A stretch of DNA of 22,717 nt from contig CAAGNL010000260.1 in NCBI GenBank assembly GCA_900771305.1, positions 1-22,717 of the forward strand, given 5' to 3'. Below the pieces are notes generated by a model that was not told the DNA's origin, made no database searches, and saw nothing but the letters and a program-made list of their open reading frames with translations. The DNA is from Kiritimatiellia bacterium (GTDB lineage: Bacteria; Verrucomicrobiota; Kiritimatiellia; RFP12; UBA1067). Shown piece after piece: positions 7,186 to 16,292 of the stretch (its first letter is position 1; every line of letters starts with the position of its first letter). The position numbers were made by a program, and so were the translations under genes.

Positions 7186-8640
7186 TGGCTTGACCTCTAG
7201 TTTCTCGATCACGCCACGACCGGAGGAATGTCCGTCGTGGTTGATGTCGTCGAAGACGGTTGCACGCACGAGTTCCTGTGGAGCAACACCGTGGACCTTG
7301 AGTCCCTCCACCGTCACGCGCCCAACCCGACAGGAGACATAGGGGTCGAAGATCTCCATGCCTGGCGTGCCGTCCTTCTCCGGGAAAAAGCAGGACTTCG
7401 GCCCCACCACCGCAAGATGCGACAGGGGATACTTGTCCAAATGGAACGTAATGTCGATGTTCCTGAAGTGGACGGACGACAGGTCCGCACCGAATTCAAA
7501 CGCTCCGAAATGTCCACGCAGCGGCTCGGATTCCTTGTATTGCCCCATACAGTCGATTGGAGCGCGGAGATCGATTTCGATGTCCTCGAAGAAGAGATTT
7601 CCGCCTGTGCCGACTTCTGACCACTCAGGCTTCGTGCCGATCCGGTAGCGTGGCGTCTGCAGATACATCTTGAAGGTCATGATCCCCTTGACTCGGCGGA
7701 AGATGACGTCGGAGATGGCGCAGTCCACAATTGAGCCATCCGCGTACTTGAACTTCGCCGGCTGGATGCGGATAGCCGGATATCCGCCTCCAATAAGCTC
7801 AAGGTCCTCGCAGAGGATGTTCTTCTGCGGACCAAAATTGATCGAGGAATTCAGCCAATCATAGGCATTGAGCGCGACGAGGTCGTCCCCCACCTGCCCG
7901 CGGACGTCGCGGACGTGCACGTCCGTCAAGTTGCCGTTCAGATGGAGTCCATCGGCATAGCACTTCTCGAAGCGGATGTTCTCGTAGAGATGGCGGCAGC
8001 CATCGCCAGCCTGCACCGAGAAGCCGCTCGTGTGGACGAAGGTCGCGTTCCGTACGGACACCTCATCGCAATTCCCGAAGTAGAAGAGCGTGGAGACGCC
8101 ATAGTATCCGCCAATCTTCCGATGATTGGGGTCAAAGCGTCCCGTGTCGCCGTAGCCACGCCGACGGCGCTCGCAGTCTTCCCAGCGTCCGCCGACAATC
8201 GAGATGTTGCGATCTCGGGATCCACCAGGAATCGGCGCCAACGTCCCATCCTGCACATTTTCGTTCCGCAGCATCAGCACGCGGGTTCCCTGAACCAGCG
8301 CGACCGTGGCGCCTTCCGCCTCAATGCGTCGATTCGACGGGATCACGACCGTGGCGTCGATGTAATAAGGTTCCGGTGCCGCGGGGATTCGCACGATCTC
8401 GTGTTCGCGCAGTGCCTTCTGCAACGCAACCGTCCAGACATTCGTGCCGTTCAGCACCGTCATCGCCGCAGCATAGTCCGCCAGCGAACAGGCGTCCTTG
8501 AGCTTTGCCTGCGCATCCGCAATGGCGGCGTTGGACGCTACCACGGCCTGCTCGATTGCCCGATAGGCATCCGCGCGCGCACAGCACATGACCCCCATTG
8601 ACAGCGCACCCAGCACCCATCTGGGAAGACTCTCCATCAT
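7183..8640 (-). CDS. Secreted right-handed beta-helix protein, GH28-like
   Basis: Exported protein of about 485 aa with a signal peptide (ending near CARADA, residue ~25) and a pectate-lyase/GH28-type beta-helix. Segments such as FYFGNCDEVSVRNATF and FFEDIEIDL are typical coil turns. GH28-like acidic residues are D230 (YADGLHLNG) and D252-D253 (GDDLVALN), matching the spacing of the polygalacturonase NTD and DD motifs. The usual GHG histidine motif is not evident (GGGYPAIRI lies at that place), so substrate and mechanism are uncertain. The ATG at 8640 is chosen because GGAGG lies six bases upstream and the signal peptide starts there. It is 46 bp downstream of rph. Likely role: cleaving a polysaccharide outside the cytoplasm. 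Confidence 0.8.
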   Translation of the reverse strand: MMESLPRWVLGALSMGVMCCARADAYRAIEQAVVASNAAIADAQAKLKDACSLADYAAAMTVLNGTNVWTVALQKALREHEIVRIPAAPEPYYIDATVVIPSNRRIEAEGATVALVQGTRVLMLRNENVQDGTLAPIPGGSRDRNISIVGGRWEDCERRRRGYGDTGRFDPNHRKIGGYYGVSTLFYFGNCDEVSVRNATFVHTSGFSVQAGDGCRHLYENIRFEKCYADGLHLNGNLTDVHVRDVRGQVGDDLVALNAYDWLNSSINFGPQKNILCEDLELIGGGYPAIRIQPAKFKYADGSIVDCAISDVIFRRVKGIMTFKMYLQTPRYRIGTKPEWSEVGTGGNLFFEDIEIDLRAPIDCMGQYKESEPLRGHFGAFEFGADLSSVHFRNIDITFHLDKYPLSHLAVVGPKSCFFPEKDGTPGMEIFDPYVSCRVGRVTVEGLKVHGVAPQELVRATVFDDINHDGHSSGRGVIEKLEVKP

Positions 8641-8686
8641 CAGATTCCTCCGCGAAAGAATTCGCCCATGTCCAAGCAGGTCGGCC

Positions 8687-9385
8687 TCACGCACCCTTCT
8701 GCAGCGCAAAGAGCTCCTTCAGCCCCTTCTTCGCGAGAGCTTTGAGGGCGTCGAGCGACTCTTCCGTAAACGGCTCGTGCTCGGCCGTCCCCTGGAGTTC
8801 AACGAAGCGTCCGTCATCGGTCATCACGACGTTGAGGTCGACTTCCGCCGTCGAATCGTGGATGTAGTCGAGGTCCAGTGTCGGCACGCCGTCGCACACG
8901 CCCACGGAGACGGCGGCTATCTGGCGCTTGATCGGATTCTCGGCGATTTTGCCCTCGGACATCAGCTTCGCAATGGCGTCGTTCAGGGCGACCATACCAC
9001 CCGTGATCGACGCACAGCGCGTACCGCCATCCGCCTGGATGACATCACAGTCGATCATGATCTGGCGTTCTCCCAGCTTCTCGAAGTCCACAGCCGCACG
9101 GAGGGCGCGTCCGATGAGGCGCTGGATCTCAGTCGAACGGGCGTCCTGCTTCAGTTTCTTGATATCGCGGTCCTTACGTCCGCCGCCAGTGGAGGACGGC
9201 AGCATCGAATACTCCGCCGTGACCCAGCCCTTGCCCGTGTCGCGCAGGAACGGCGGCACCTTCTCCTCCACGCTCGCCGTGCAGATCACCCACGTGTCAC
9301 CCCATTTGATCAGCACGCTTCCCGCCGCGTACTTCGTGAAATTTCGGATGATCTCAACCTTCCTCAGTTCATCGGGCTTTCTCAT
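8687..9385 (-). CDS. rph: Ribonuclease PH
   Basis: Phosphate-dependent 3'-5' exoribonuclease that trims tRNA 3' ends. The protein is 232 aa, against about 238 for the family. Recognisable motifs are RKPDELRKV near the start, GWVTAEYSMLP, RSTEIQRLIGRALRA, DCDVIQADGGTRCASITGG and the DYIHDSTAEVDLN active-site region with conserved aspartates. The ATG at 9385 is preceded by AGGAGA. It sits 18 bp after the transporter gene and shares no obvious pathway with it. The usual neighbour, a RdgB/HAM1 nucleotidase, is absent. Confidence 0.96.
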   Translation of the reverse strand: MRKPDELRKVEIIRNFTKYAAGSVLIKWGDTWVICTASVEEKVPPFLRDTGKGWVTAEYSMLPSSTGGGRKDRDIKKLKQDARSTEIQRLIGRALRAAVDFEKLGERQIMIDCDVIQADGGTRCASITGGMVALNDAIAKLMSEGKIAENPIKRQIAAVSVGVCDGVPTLDLDYIHDSTAEVDLNVVMTDDGRFVELQGTAEHEPFTEESLDALKALAKKGLKELFALQKGA

Positions 9386-9403
9386 GACAACGATTCTCCT
9401 TGT

Positions 9404-10744
9404 TTATGCAAACTTCAATACTAGACCGCCGACCAGAATCACAACGATCAACACGGGGACGCCCCAACGCATCCATGGTCCGAGAAACTCGGGCATATTC
9501 CAGCCATTCCCCGTCGACGCCTCCGCGCGGAATGCCGTCCAGCCCCACCCAAAGTCCCGCGTGCAGAAGAGACACATGGAGAGACAGCCGATCGGCAGCC
9601 ACAGCTGGCTGACCGCGAAGTCCTCCCAGTCGAGCACGCCCTCGAACAGCACGCACGGCAGCGAACAGACCGCCACGCCGACGCCAACGGCCAGCGTCGC
9701 CAGCCAGCGCCTCTTCACCCACTGGTCCAGCAGCCCGCCGATGAGGCATTCAAACACGGCGATGATCGTGGTGAGCGCGGCGAAGGAGAGGAACAGGAAG
9801 AAGAAGAAGCCCCAGACTCGTCCGCCCGGCATCGCCTGGAAGACCTTCGGAAGCGCCACAAAGATGAGACCTGGGCCCGCCGTGTATTCAACGCCATAGG
9901 CCGCGCAGGTAGGAAAGATGATGAGTCCAGCCAGCAGCGCGACCAGTGTGTCGATGACGATGATCAGCACGGACTCCTTCACGAGCGAATGCTCCTTGCC
10001 AATGTAGCTGCCGAAGATCGTCATCGCTCCCACGCCGATCGACAGCGTGAAGAATGCCTGCCCCATCGCGTCGAAAACCGCCTTCCAGGGATGTTCCATG
10101 AACTTCGCCCAATCCGGCGCAAGATAGAACCTCAGCCCCTCCGCGGCCCCCGGCAGCGAGACGGCCTTCACCGCCAACACCACCAGCAGCGAGAGCAACG
10201 ACAGCATCATGAACTTCGTCACGCGCTCGACTCCCTTGACGACACCCGCGAGACAGACGATGGTGGCAAGCGCAACCGCGGTGAGCATAGAGGTCGAACA
10301 CATCGCATGGTCCCCCAGCAACATGCCAAACGCCGCGCCGGGATCCTCCGTGATTCCATTTCCTGTCGCGTAGTTTCCGGCGTATTTCACCAACCAGCCG
10401 GCCACGTCGGTGTAGTAAATCATAAGGATGAAGTTGCCGGCGAAGATCAGTGTGCCCCAGAATCCCCAGACCTTCGTCAGACGACTGGGCGCCAATGCGG
10501 CAAACGCCCCGGCGATCCCCTTCTTCGCGCCGCGCCCCAGAGCAAGTTCCGCCGTCAGCATCGGGAAACCGAGCAGGGCGAGGAAGACCAGATACACGAG
10601 CACAAAGGCCGCGCCGCCGTTCTGCCCCGTCACGAACGGGAAACGCCACACGTTACCCAGTCCCACGGCGCACCCCGCCGCGAGCATCAGAAATCCCAGT
10701 CGCGACCCCAGCGTCGCGCGCGTCTCTCCAGTTGTCTTTTCCAT
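9404..10744 (-). CDS. Neurotransmitter:sodium symporter family transporter
   Basis: Inner-membrane Na+-coupled amino-acid transporter of the NSS (LeuT/MhsT, SNF) family, 446 aa. The signature GNVWRFPFVTGQNGGAAF of helix 1 is present with its unwound glycine region. About 11 hydrophobic helices follow, the number common in short bacterial members. The substrate (tryptophan, leucine, tyrosine or other) cannot be told. The ATG at 10744 has no Shine-Dalgarno; a -10 hexamer lies seven bases upstream, so a leaderless message is likely. It is the first gene before rph and the beta-helix gene. Confidence 0.93.
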   Translation of the reverse strand: MEKTTGETRATLGSRLGFLMLAAGCAVGLGNVWRFPFVTGQNGGAAFVLVYLVFLALLGFPMLTAELALGRGAKKGIAGAFAALAPSRLTKVWGFWGTLIFAGNFILMIYYTDVAGWLVKYAGNYATGNGITEDPGAAFGMLLGDHAMCSTSMLTAVALATIVCLAGVVKGVERVTKFMMLSLLSLLVVLAVKAVSLPGAAEGLRFYLAPDWAKFMEHPWKAVFDAMGQAFFTLSIGVGAMTIFGSYIGKEHSLVKESVLIIVIDTLVALLAGLIIFPTCAAYGVEYTAGPGLIFVALPKVFQAMPGGRVWGFFFFLFLSFAALTTIIAVFECLIGGLLDQWVKRRWLATLAVGVGVAVCSLPCVLFEGVLDWEDFAVSQLWLPIGCLSMCLFCTRDFGWGWTAFRAEASTGNGWNMPEFLGPWMRWGVPVLIVVILVGGLVLKFA

Positions 10745-10751
10745 AGGAAAT

Positions 10752-10760
10752 AGTATAGCA
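10752..10760 (-). promoter_or_regulatory. Extended -10 promoter for the symporter gene
   Basis: TGC followed by TATACT (hexamer at 10752-10757), seven bases before the ATG. No -35 is recognisable because that space is the G/C stem of the upstream terminator. The expected start point falls on or near the ATG. Confidence 0.45.
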
Positions 10761-10790
10761 AAAGCGCCGCCCCCGGGGGGGGACGGCGCC
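10760..10790 (-). terminator. Rho-independent terminator after the Gfo/Idh gene
   Basis: On the minus strand a very GC-rich hairpin (GCGCCG with five C at 10764-10774, paired to 10778-10789 with one bulge) is followed by TTTT. It begins about 27 bp after the oxidoreductase stop. Confidence 0.8.
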
Positions 10791-10815
10791 TTCTTCTAGC
10801 CGGAAAGGTCTCCGA

Positions 10816-12417
10816 TTAGAACTCGAAGCCCTTGCGGATGACGGGCTTGATGAGCGAGTTGGCCTGGGCCACATCGAACTGCTGCTTGCTGCTGCACCAG
10901 TTGAGCTTGCCCGGGACCTGCTGCGCAACCGTGCCAACGAGGATCGCCTCCATCATCGGGATGGAGTATTCGACGTCGGAGTAGGCGAGGGAGTTCACGA
11001 GCGGCATCTTCGGACCTTCGCAGCGGATCGCGCGGAGGAACTCGATGTAGTGGCCGTCGGCCGCGAGCGACGCGGCACCCTGGCCCTTGCCGGACTCCAT
11101 CCCGCCGGCGGCGGCGACGGACGCGCAGCGCGGAATCGTGACCGCGACGGCCTTGCACGCCGGGTGGTCCTTCGTATTCTGTGCGACGGCCTCGCCCTTG
11201 AGGGCGATGAAGGCGTCCTGGCCGTAGTCGGCGCAGGAGCAGAGGATGCCCTTCGAACCGACGATCAGGCAGCCCGTGCGCGGCACCTTGCCCTTGTACT
11301 GGGGCATCGCGACGACCGCCGGCATAAGGTCGGCGAGCTTCTTGTCGCCATCCTTCTGCTGGTCGCCGTCGTACCAATAGAGCGTGACCTCGGGGAGCTT
11401 CTTGCCGGGATGGACCACGGACTCGCGCGCCGCGTAGGTGAGCTTCACGGTGGACTTCGTCGGGTACGCGACACCGTTCATCTCCTCGATCTGCGTGCAT
11501 TCGGCGTTCAGCACCTTGCCGAGCTCCAACCCACGGTAGGGGAGGTTCATCGTGTGGCAGGCCATGTCGCCGAAGGCGCCCGCGCCGAAGTCGAGGAAGC
11601 CGCGCCAGTTGAACGCGTGGAACACACCCGTGTTGAAGCGGGCCGCCTGCGGCTCGGTCTTCTTGTCGTAGGGCTTGCGGTAGGGACGGCCCGCAGCCAC
11701 GCCCAGCCAGGCGTTCCAGTCGAGCGTGTCCGGCACGGCGACGATGTCGCGCGTCGTGGCGGCCTTCATGGCGGCGAAGCCCTGCGGCCAGATCGGACGG
11801 TTCGTCCACACATGGACTTCCTTGACGTCGCCGAGAATGCCGCTCTGGACGATTTCGACATTGCGACGGAAACCGTCGCCGGCGGATCCCTGGTTGCCCA
11901 TCTGGGTGACGACGCCGTTGGCCTTGGCGGCCTTGAAGAACTCCTGCGCTTCCCACAGCGTGCGGACGAGCGGCTTCTGCACGTAGACGTGCTTGCCCAT
12001 CTTCATCGCGCGAACGGCGATGGCGGCGTGCATGTGGTCCGGCGTCGACACAGTGACCGCGTCGAACTTGGAGCCCATCTTGTCGAACATGTCACGGTAG
12101 TCCGTAAAGAACGGAACGCTCTTGGGACAGAAATTGAAGGAGGCCGGAAGCTTGCCCTTCTTCTTCTGGTCCGCGATGCTCGCAGCGGCCTTCTCGATCG
12201 TCGTGCGGTCGGGATCGCAGAACGCGACGACCTCGGCGAGGCCGCTCTTGACCATCGGCATCCAGTCGCTGAAGCCCTTGCCCATCACGCCGCACACGGC
12301 GAGACGGATCTTCTGCTGCCCGAACCCGCAGCTGCAGCAGCCCGAGCCAATGATGGAGAACCCGGCCGCAAACGCGGTGGTTCCAAGGAATCCCCTACGA
12401 TTCATCTGGAAACTCAT
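10816..12417 (-). CDS. Tat-exported Gfo/Idh/MocA family oxidoreductase
   Basis: NAD(P)-binding oxidoreductase of 533 aa, predicted outside the cytoplasm. The twin-arginine signal is MNRRGFLGTTAFAAGF, followed by a cysteine cluster (GCCSC, about residues 26-30). The Rossmann fold begins at IRLAVCGVMGKG; VSTPDHMHA and YVQKPLVRT are the family's cofactor and catalytic-lysine motifs, in the QKP variant of the usual EKP. In characterised exported members such as glucose-fructose oxidoreductase the cofactor is tightly bound and exported with the protein, which Tat allows. The ATG at 12417 has AGGAC before it; MNRRG four codons later is an alternative. It has its own promoter and terminator and follows the exported block on the same strand. 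The sugar substrate is unknown. Confidence 0.9.
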   Translation of the reverse strand: MSFQMNRRGFLGTTAFAAGFSIIGSGCCSCGFGQQKIRLAVCGVMGKGFSDWMPMVKSGLAEVVAFCDPDRTTIEKAAASIADQKKKGKLPASFNFCPKSVPFFTDYRDMFDKMGSKFDAVTVSTPDHMHAAIAVRAMKMGKHVYVQKPLVRTLWEAQEFFKAAKANGVVTQMGNQGSAGDGFRRNVEIVQSGILGDVKEVHVWTNRPIWPQGFAAMKAATTRDIVAVPDTLDWNAWLGVAAGRPYRKPYDKKTEPQAARFNTGVFHAFNWRGFLDFGAGAFGDMACHTMNLPYRGLELGKVLNAECTQIEEMNGVAYPTKSTVKLTYAARESVVHPGKKLPEVTLYWYDGDQQKDGDKKLADLMPAVVAMPQYKGKVPRTGCLIVGSKGILCSCADYGQDAFIALKGEAVAQNTKDHPACKAVAVTIPRCASVAAAGGMESGKGQGAASLAADGHYIEFLRAIRCEGPKMPLVNSLAYSDVEYSIPMMEAILVGTVAQQVPGKLNWCSSKQQFDVAQANSLIKPVIRKGFEF

Positions 12418-12456
12418 CTGATGTCCTTTTGTTTATTGTTGGAAATAATGACTTTA

Positions 12457-12485
12457 ATTTTAGCAGAACTGGAGACTGACCGCAA
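12457..12485 (-). promoter_or_regulatory. Promoter for the Gfo/Idh gene
   Basis: TTGCGG (12480-12485), a 17-bp spacer and TAAAAT (12457-12462), with TGC directly before the -10 hexamer. The -35 lies only five bases beyond the stop of the upstream di-haem gene. The leader of about 33 nt contains AAAGGAC as ribosome site. Confidence 0.6.
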
Positions 12486-12489
12486 CCAC

Positions 12490-15117
12490 TCATTCAAGTG
12501 CGGGCGCCACGACCTCACCCCGAAGCTGTGCCGGCGCATTGTGGTCGTGCGCGATGTAGAGCCCCTGCGAATCCATGAAGAGAATCAGACGGCGCCAGTC
12601 GTCCACAGTGAGTTCCACACCGTGGTGGCCCTTCTTCAGAATCTCGTAGAGCCGTGACCCACGGGCGCCAACCTTGCCAGGTTCGGAATATGCCGGAACG
12701 AACGCATCGCGCTGATGCCCCACCCGATACCAGTTCGGCCCCTTGTAGATCGAGGTATAGCACTGCACGAGATCCCGGGCGAAGAACTCGCGGAAGGACG
12801 TGTGGAATCCAAGCGGATTCGAGTCGATATCGCCCTTCACGAGATCGGGCATTTTCTTCGCGTCGAACTTCGGATTCGCGGACGAATGGCACGACACGCA
12901 CTTCGCGTCGAGTACCGGTTGCACAAGGCGCGGGTAGTTGTACGGCTTCGAGCCCACGACCTCGGGGGCGATCACGCTCGGCGCACGCTTCATCGCGATT
13001 GGCGTCTTCTCCGGACGGTTCTGCCGCATCACGCCCGCGCGGTTTTCGTGGCACCCGTTGCAGGTGAGCTGCTCACCTGGCGCGACATAGGTGTCGGACC
13101 GCATGATCTGCACCGCACAGCCGTTCTCGTCCAGCGCCTGGAAAGAGAGCGGCACGCCGACGGGGGCGCGGAAGTAGGCGCTGCCGTCGGACTCCACTGG
13201 GACCGTTCCCAGGCACTGCGCCCCAGGCGTCTGGTCGCACACGCCCAGCCGCGGCACGCCCACATAGTGCTCCGTCTTCGGCAGCACCTGCCACACGCGC
13301 AGCGCCTTGATCTCAACGTTCTCAGGGAACGGATAGCGGGAGTTGCGCACATTGACGAGTCCGATCTCCGCGGTCGTTGGCAGCTCCTCCTTCTTGATGC
13401 GGAGCGGCAGCGAACCGTCCGCGTTCAGCGGCTTGCCCACCAGCGTCTTGTGCGGAATCACCGGCGGCTTTGTCCGCGCCTGCAGCGGCATCGGGTCCAG
13501 ACAGGAGATCTGCGGATGCGAAAAGACCCCGACCTTGTTTCCAAAGACGTCCAGCAGCGTAATGTTGTATTTTCGCCGTTGCGTGTCGATGGGACCGTAC
13601 TGGCAGTTCGCATCGCCGTCGTAGACGCAGATGTAGTACTTCTCGGAAAGTGGCCAGGCGGTCGCGTACGCGCCGGAATGATGCATCACGGTGTTGTTGG
13701 CCTCGCTCTCGGGATAGAGCTGATCTGGCGTGATGCGCTTCACCTGGCTCGTGCGGTTGTCGTCCGGCACGGACGGGTCGATCATCACCAGCGAACCGCG
13801 CATGAGCGTGTGGTGCCCCGCCGCCGTTGCAACATAGCGCCGCGAGCCCGGAATCGCGCGGATCGAGTGCGTCGCATGCGGGCCCACGCTCTCCATCACG
13901 CGCGTGTTGCCGTTCAACTCCCGCGGATCACGCCCATCGGGATAGGCGATCCAGCCATGGTGCGCCTGGTTGAAGCCCCGCTGGAAGTAGTCCCAGCGCG
14001 TGTAGACAATCATGCCGTTGTTGTCGATGGACGGCTCGAACTCATTTGTCTCATGAGGAGAGACGCACGTGATGTCCCAGCCTTCCGGGAACATGGTGTG
14101 CAGCGTGAAGGTCGGGCACGGACGCCGGTGGCATCGCCCGTAGCCACCACGCCGCTCGGAGACGAACGCGATGCGCCCGTTCGGCAGCCAGCACGGAAAG
14201 AGGTCGTTCCAGTTCCCGGACGTGAGCTGCACGAGATGCGAACCGTCCGCATTGCACTTGAAGATGTGGAATACCGTCTCGTCGTCCCACTGGCGGATCT
14301 TCGGCTCGCCCTTCGTGCACGAGAAGACGATCTGCTTCCCGTCCCACGAGACGTCCGGCGAGAGAAACCCGCAGTCCCGCTCCTCGTCCCAGCCTGGCTT
14401 CGTGATGAGCTTGCGGCCCTTCCACGGACCTGCCTCGACCACCTTCTCGGCCAGCAGGTTCACGAGCTTCGGGTTGTCCGAGAACGGCTGTTCGAGCACA
14501 TAGAGTCCGTTGCCGTGCGTCGAGCGCTTCAACTTCGCGTGGAAACCGAAGAACTGGTCGCAGATGTGCGTGCCCCAGTTGAACTCCTCGGAGGGAAACG
14601 CCTCGCGCGTGATGAAGAGCAGCTTCTCGATGGACTTCACGAGCGGATTCTTGAACGCAATCGCGCGACGGAGGCGCATCGTCTTCAGGAAGAGCGCACG
14701 GCGAGCATCCTCGTCCTTCGGGACCACGGCGGCGGCAGACTTCTCCAGTTCCGCGAGCGCGTCGTCTTCCGTCTTCAGGTCCGTTTCGCCCTTCAGGTCG
14801 TCGCACAGGGCCCGCGTCCGTCGCAGGAGGATGTCCAGCGGATCGCGGTCGGTCTGCCACACGAGGGACTGACGGTCCACCACCTCCTCGGCCGGCGGCT
14901 GGAAGAACTTCACCGTCTCGTTGCCGCGGCGGTTTGGACGCTCCACGTTCCAGTTCGCCAGATCCCGCACGAGGAGCCGCCAGGTCTTGGCGGCCTCCTC
15001 CCACTCGGAGATGTTTGTCGCGGGCGTTGCCTAGGCACTGCCTGCCGTGAGGCAGAACGCGGCCAGCATCGCCACCGCGACACCCGTTCCCATCTGTCGT
15101 CCTCGCGCGGTCTTCAT
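12490..15117 (-). CDS. Di-haem hydrazine-synthase-alpha-like protein, interrupted by an in-frame TAG
   Basis: Large protein resembling the HZS-alpha/PD40-WD40 di-haem family. The central part has beta-propeller-like repeats (SPDVSWDGKQIVFSC; FPCWLPNGRIAFVSE; EPSIDNNGMIVYTRW). Two c-type haem motifs lie near the C-terminus: CNGCH at 13048-13062 and CVSCH at 12886-12900. The original start is the ATG at 15117, with GGAG six bases upstream and a signal peptide ending in LTAGSA. Codon 29 (15031-15033) is TAG, exactly at the expected cleavage site, and the same frame then continues uninterrupted for 846 codons. The next usable start in the frame is a GTG at 14970 without a ribosome site, and it would give an unexported protein that could not receive haem. 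It lies 19 bp after the DapA-like gene. Hydrazine synthesis is not implied; the family is wider than anammox. Confidence 0.82.
15031..15033 (-). other. In-frame amber codon at the signal-peptide cleavage site
   Basis: On the minus strand the codons read GGC AGT GCC TAG GCA ACG, giving Gly-Ser-Ala-stop-Ala-Thr. A single C-to-T change from CAG (Gln) would explain it. Several other genes here (alr, the permease, the beta-helix protein) end normally in TAG, so TAG is a stop in this genome. Confidence 0.9.
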
Positions 15118-15136
15118 CTTGCGCTCCACTCGTCGA

Positions 15137-16264
15137 TCAGTGTTCCTTGATGAATCGCAGCATATCGTCGTAGCACTCGTCGAGTTCGGCCTTCTGGTCA
15201 TCCGTCAACTTGATGTCGCCAATCTTCCACTTCGTGTTGTCGCCCACCGCGACAGTGCCCTGCTCCTTCTTCTCGGCCTTGAGGTACTCGCGCGAAACCG
15301 TCGTCCTGAACACGCCCTGGCGCTTGAGGTAGTAGAGAGAATACCCGCGCAGGCCGCCTGGATAGTTCCGCTGGTCGATGAGCAGACGGAGCAGCGCGTA
15401 CGCCGCCGTGAGTGTGCCCTTCGGATCGCGGTCCTCCATCTGACGCCAGATGTAGCCCAGCAGCGGCGCATACGCGCAGCGCTCCGTGATGAGGCCCTCG
15501 CTACCGCAGCGGCGGCTCTGGTGCAGCCACTGCCAGCCACCCCACGCGCTGAACACCGTGTGGATGGTCGGCTTCGCGGCGTTCTCCTCCTTCATGCGCT
15601 CGTTCGCCTTCGCGCCGCCGCTCTCCTCCTTGATGTAGCCGAACACCTTCGGCCACTTCTTCGCGAGGTCGATGAGCATCTGAACCGTCGGCGACGGGCA
15701 TGTCTCGTTCACGACCGTCTGGATGATCACCGGACGCTTCGCGACTTCGCCGAGCTTCTCGTAGTAGAAGCGCACGTCGTCCAGCGTCTTGCCGGTGTCC
15801 GGCGGACGCGAGATGATCGCGATGTATGTGTTCGGATACTTCTTCGCGACCTCCTCGACGGCCTTCGCCTCCTTGACCATCTGCTCCCAGGTCTTACCGT
15901 TGCAGCCCAGGCAGCATACGCAGTCCGTGCGCCCCGCAAGCGCCTCTGCGCATGCCTCGTAGCCCTTCACCTTCTCCTCGAAGGTCAACAGGTCGACCGC
16001 GTCGTTCGACTGGCACCAGATCACGCCGGGGCAACCGCCATCCGCCGTGAACACGCAGCCGCGCTTCAGCGACTCGTAGTCCACGCTGCCGTCTTCGTTG
16101 TACGGCGTCGACAGAATCGGGAACGGCCCGCGCATCCGCGGATCGCCGCCCCCCGGTGCCTTCGCCACCGCCGTGGTGGTCGTCTTCTTCGCCGCCGCAG
16201 CCGTTGCGCATCCCGCAAGCGCCACCGAGGCAAGTCCCATCGTCATGAAGTCACGTCTGTTCAT
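15137..16264 (-). CDS. Exported (Tat, lipoprotein) DapA/NanA-family aldolase-like protein
   Basis: Member of the dihydrodipicolinate synthase / N-acetylneuraminate lyase superfamily, 375 aa. The N-terminus is a twin-arginine signal (MNRRDFMTMG) ending in a lipobox LAGC, then a Thr/Ala linker, so it is predicted to be a lipid-anchored envelope protein. The barrel begins FPILSTPYNEDGSVDYESL. The Schiff-base lysine is probably in GYIKEES. The family's GTTGE motif is replaced by WCQSNDAV, and the usual catalytic tyrosine is not evident (PVIIQTVVN), so the chemistry is likely not that of DapA. The ATG at 16264 has a purine-rich AGAGAAG upstream. It sits 28 bp after the glycosidase-like gene and 19 bp before the di-haem gene. 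Confidence 0.82.
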   Translation of the reverse strand: MNRRDFMTMGLASVALAGCATAAAAKKTTTTAVAKAPGGGDPRMRGPFPILSTPYNEDGSVDYESLKRGCVFTADGGCPGVIWCQSNDAVDLLTFEEKVKGYEACAEALAGRTDCVCCLGCNGKTWEQMVKEAKAVEEVAKKYPNTYIAIISRPPDTGKTLDDVRFYYEKLGEVAKRPVIIQTVVNETCPSPTVQMLIDLAKKWPKVFGYIKEESGGAKANERMKEENAAKPTIHTVFSAWGGWQWLHQSRRCGSEGLITERCAYAPLLGYIWRQMEDRDPKGTLTAAYALLRLLIDQRNYPGGLRGYSLYYLKRQGVFRTTVSREYLKAEKKEQGTVAVGDNTKWKIGDIKLTDDQKAELDECYDDMLRFIKEH

Positions 16265-16292
16265 TTTCGTTTTCTTCTCTTCTTGATTTAAG

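Noticed and set aside
15031..15033. TAG reassigned to an amino acid in this organism (alternative code or pyrrolysine)
   Set aside because: Alr, the permease and the beta-helix gene end in TAG at sensible lengths, and neither tRNA here is a suppressor, so TAG acts as stop.
12490..15117. Evidence for anammox hydrazine synthesis
   Set aside because: Only a distant HZS-alpha-like architecture is seen; no beta/gamma subunits or hydrazine dehydrogenase are nearby, and such proteins are common in non-anammox PVC bacteria.
12715..15150. 811-codon open frame antisense to the di-haem gene
   Set aside because: Arg/His/Val-rich translation without motifs; it is a by-product of third-position GC bias on the opposite strand.
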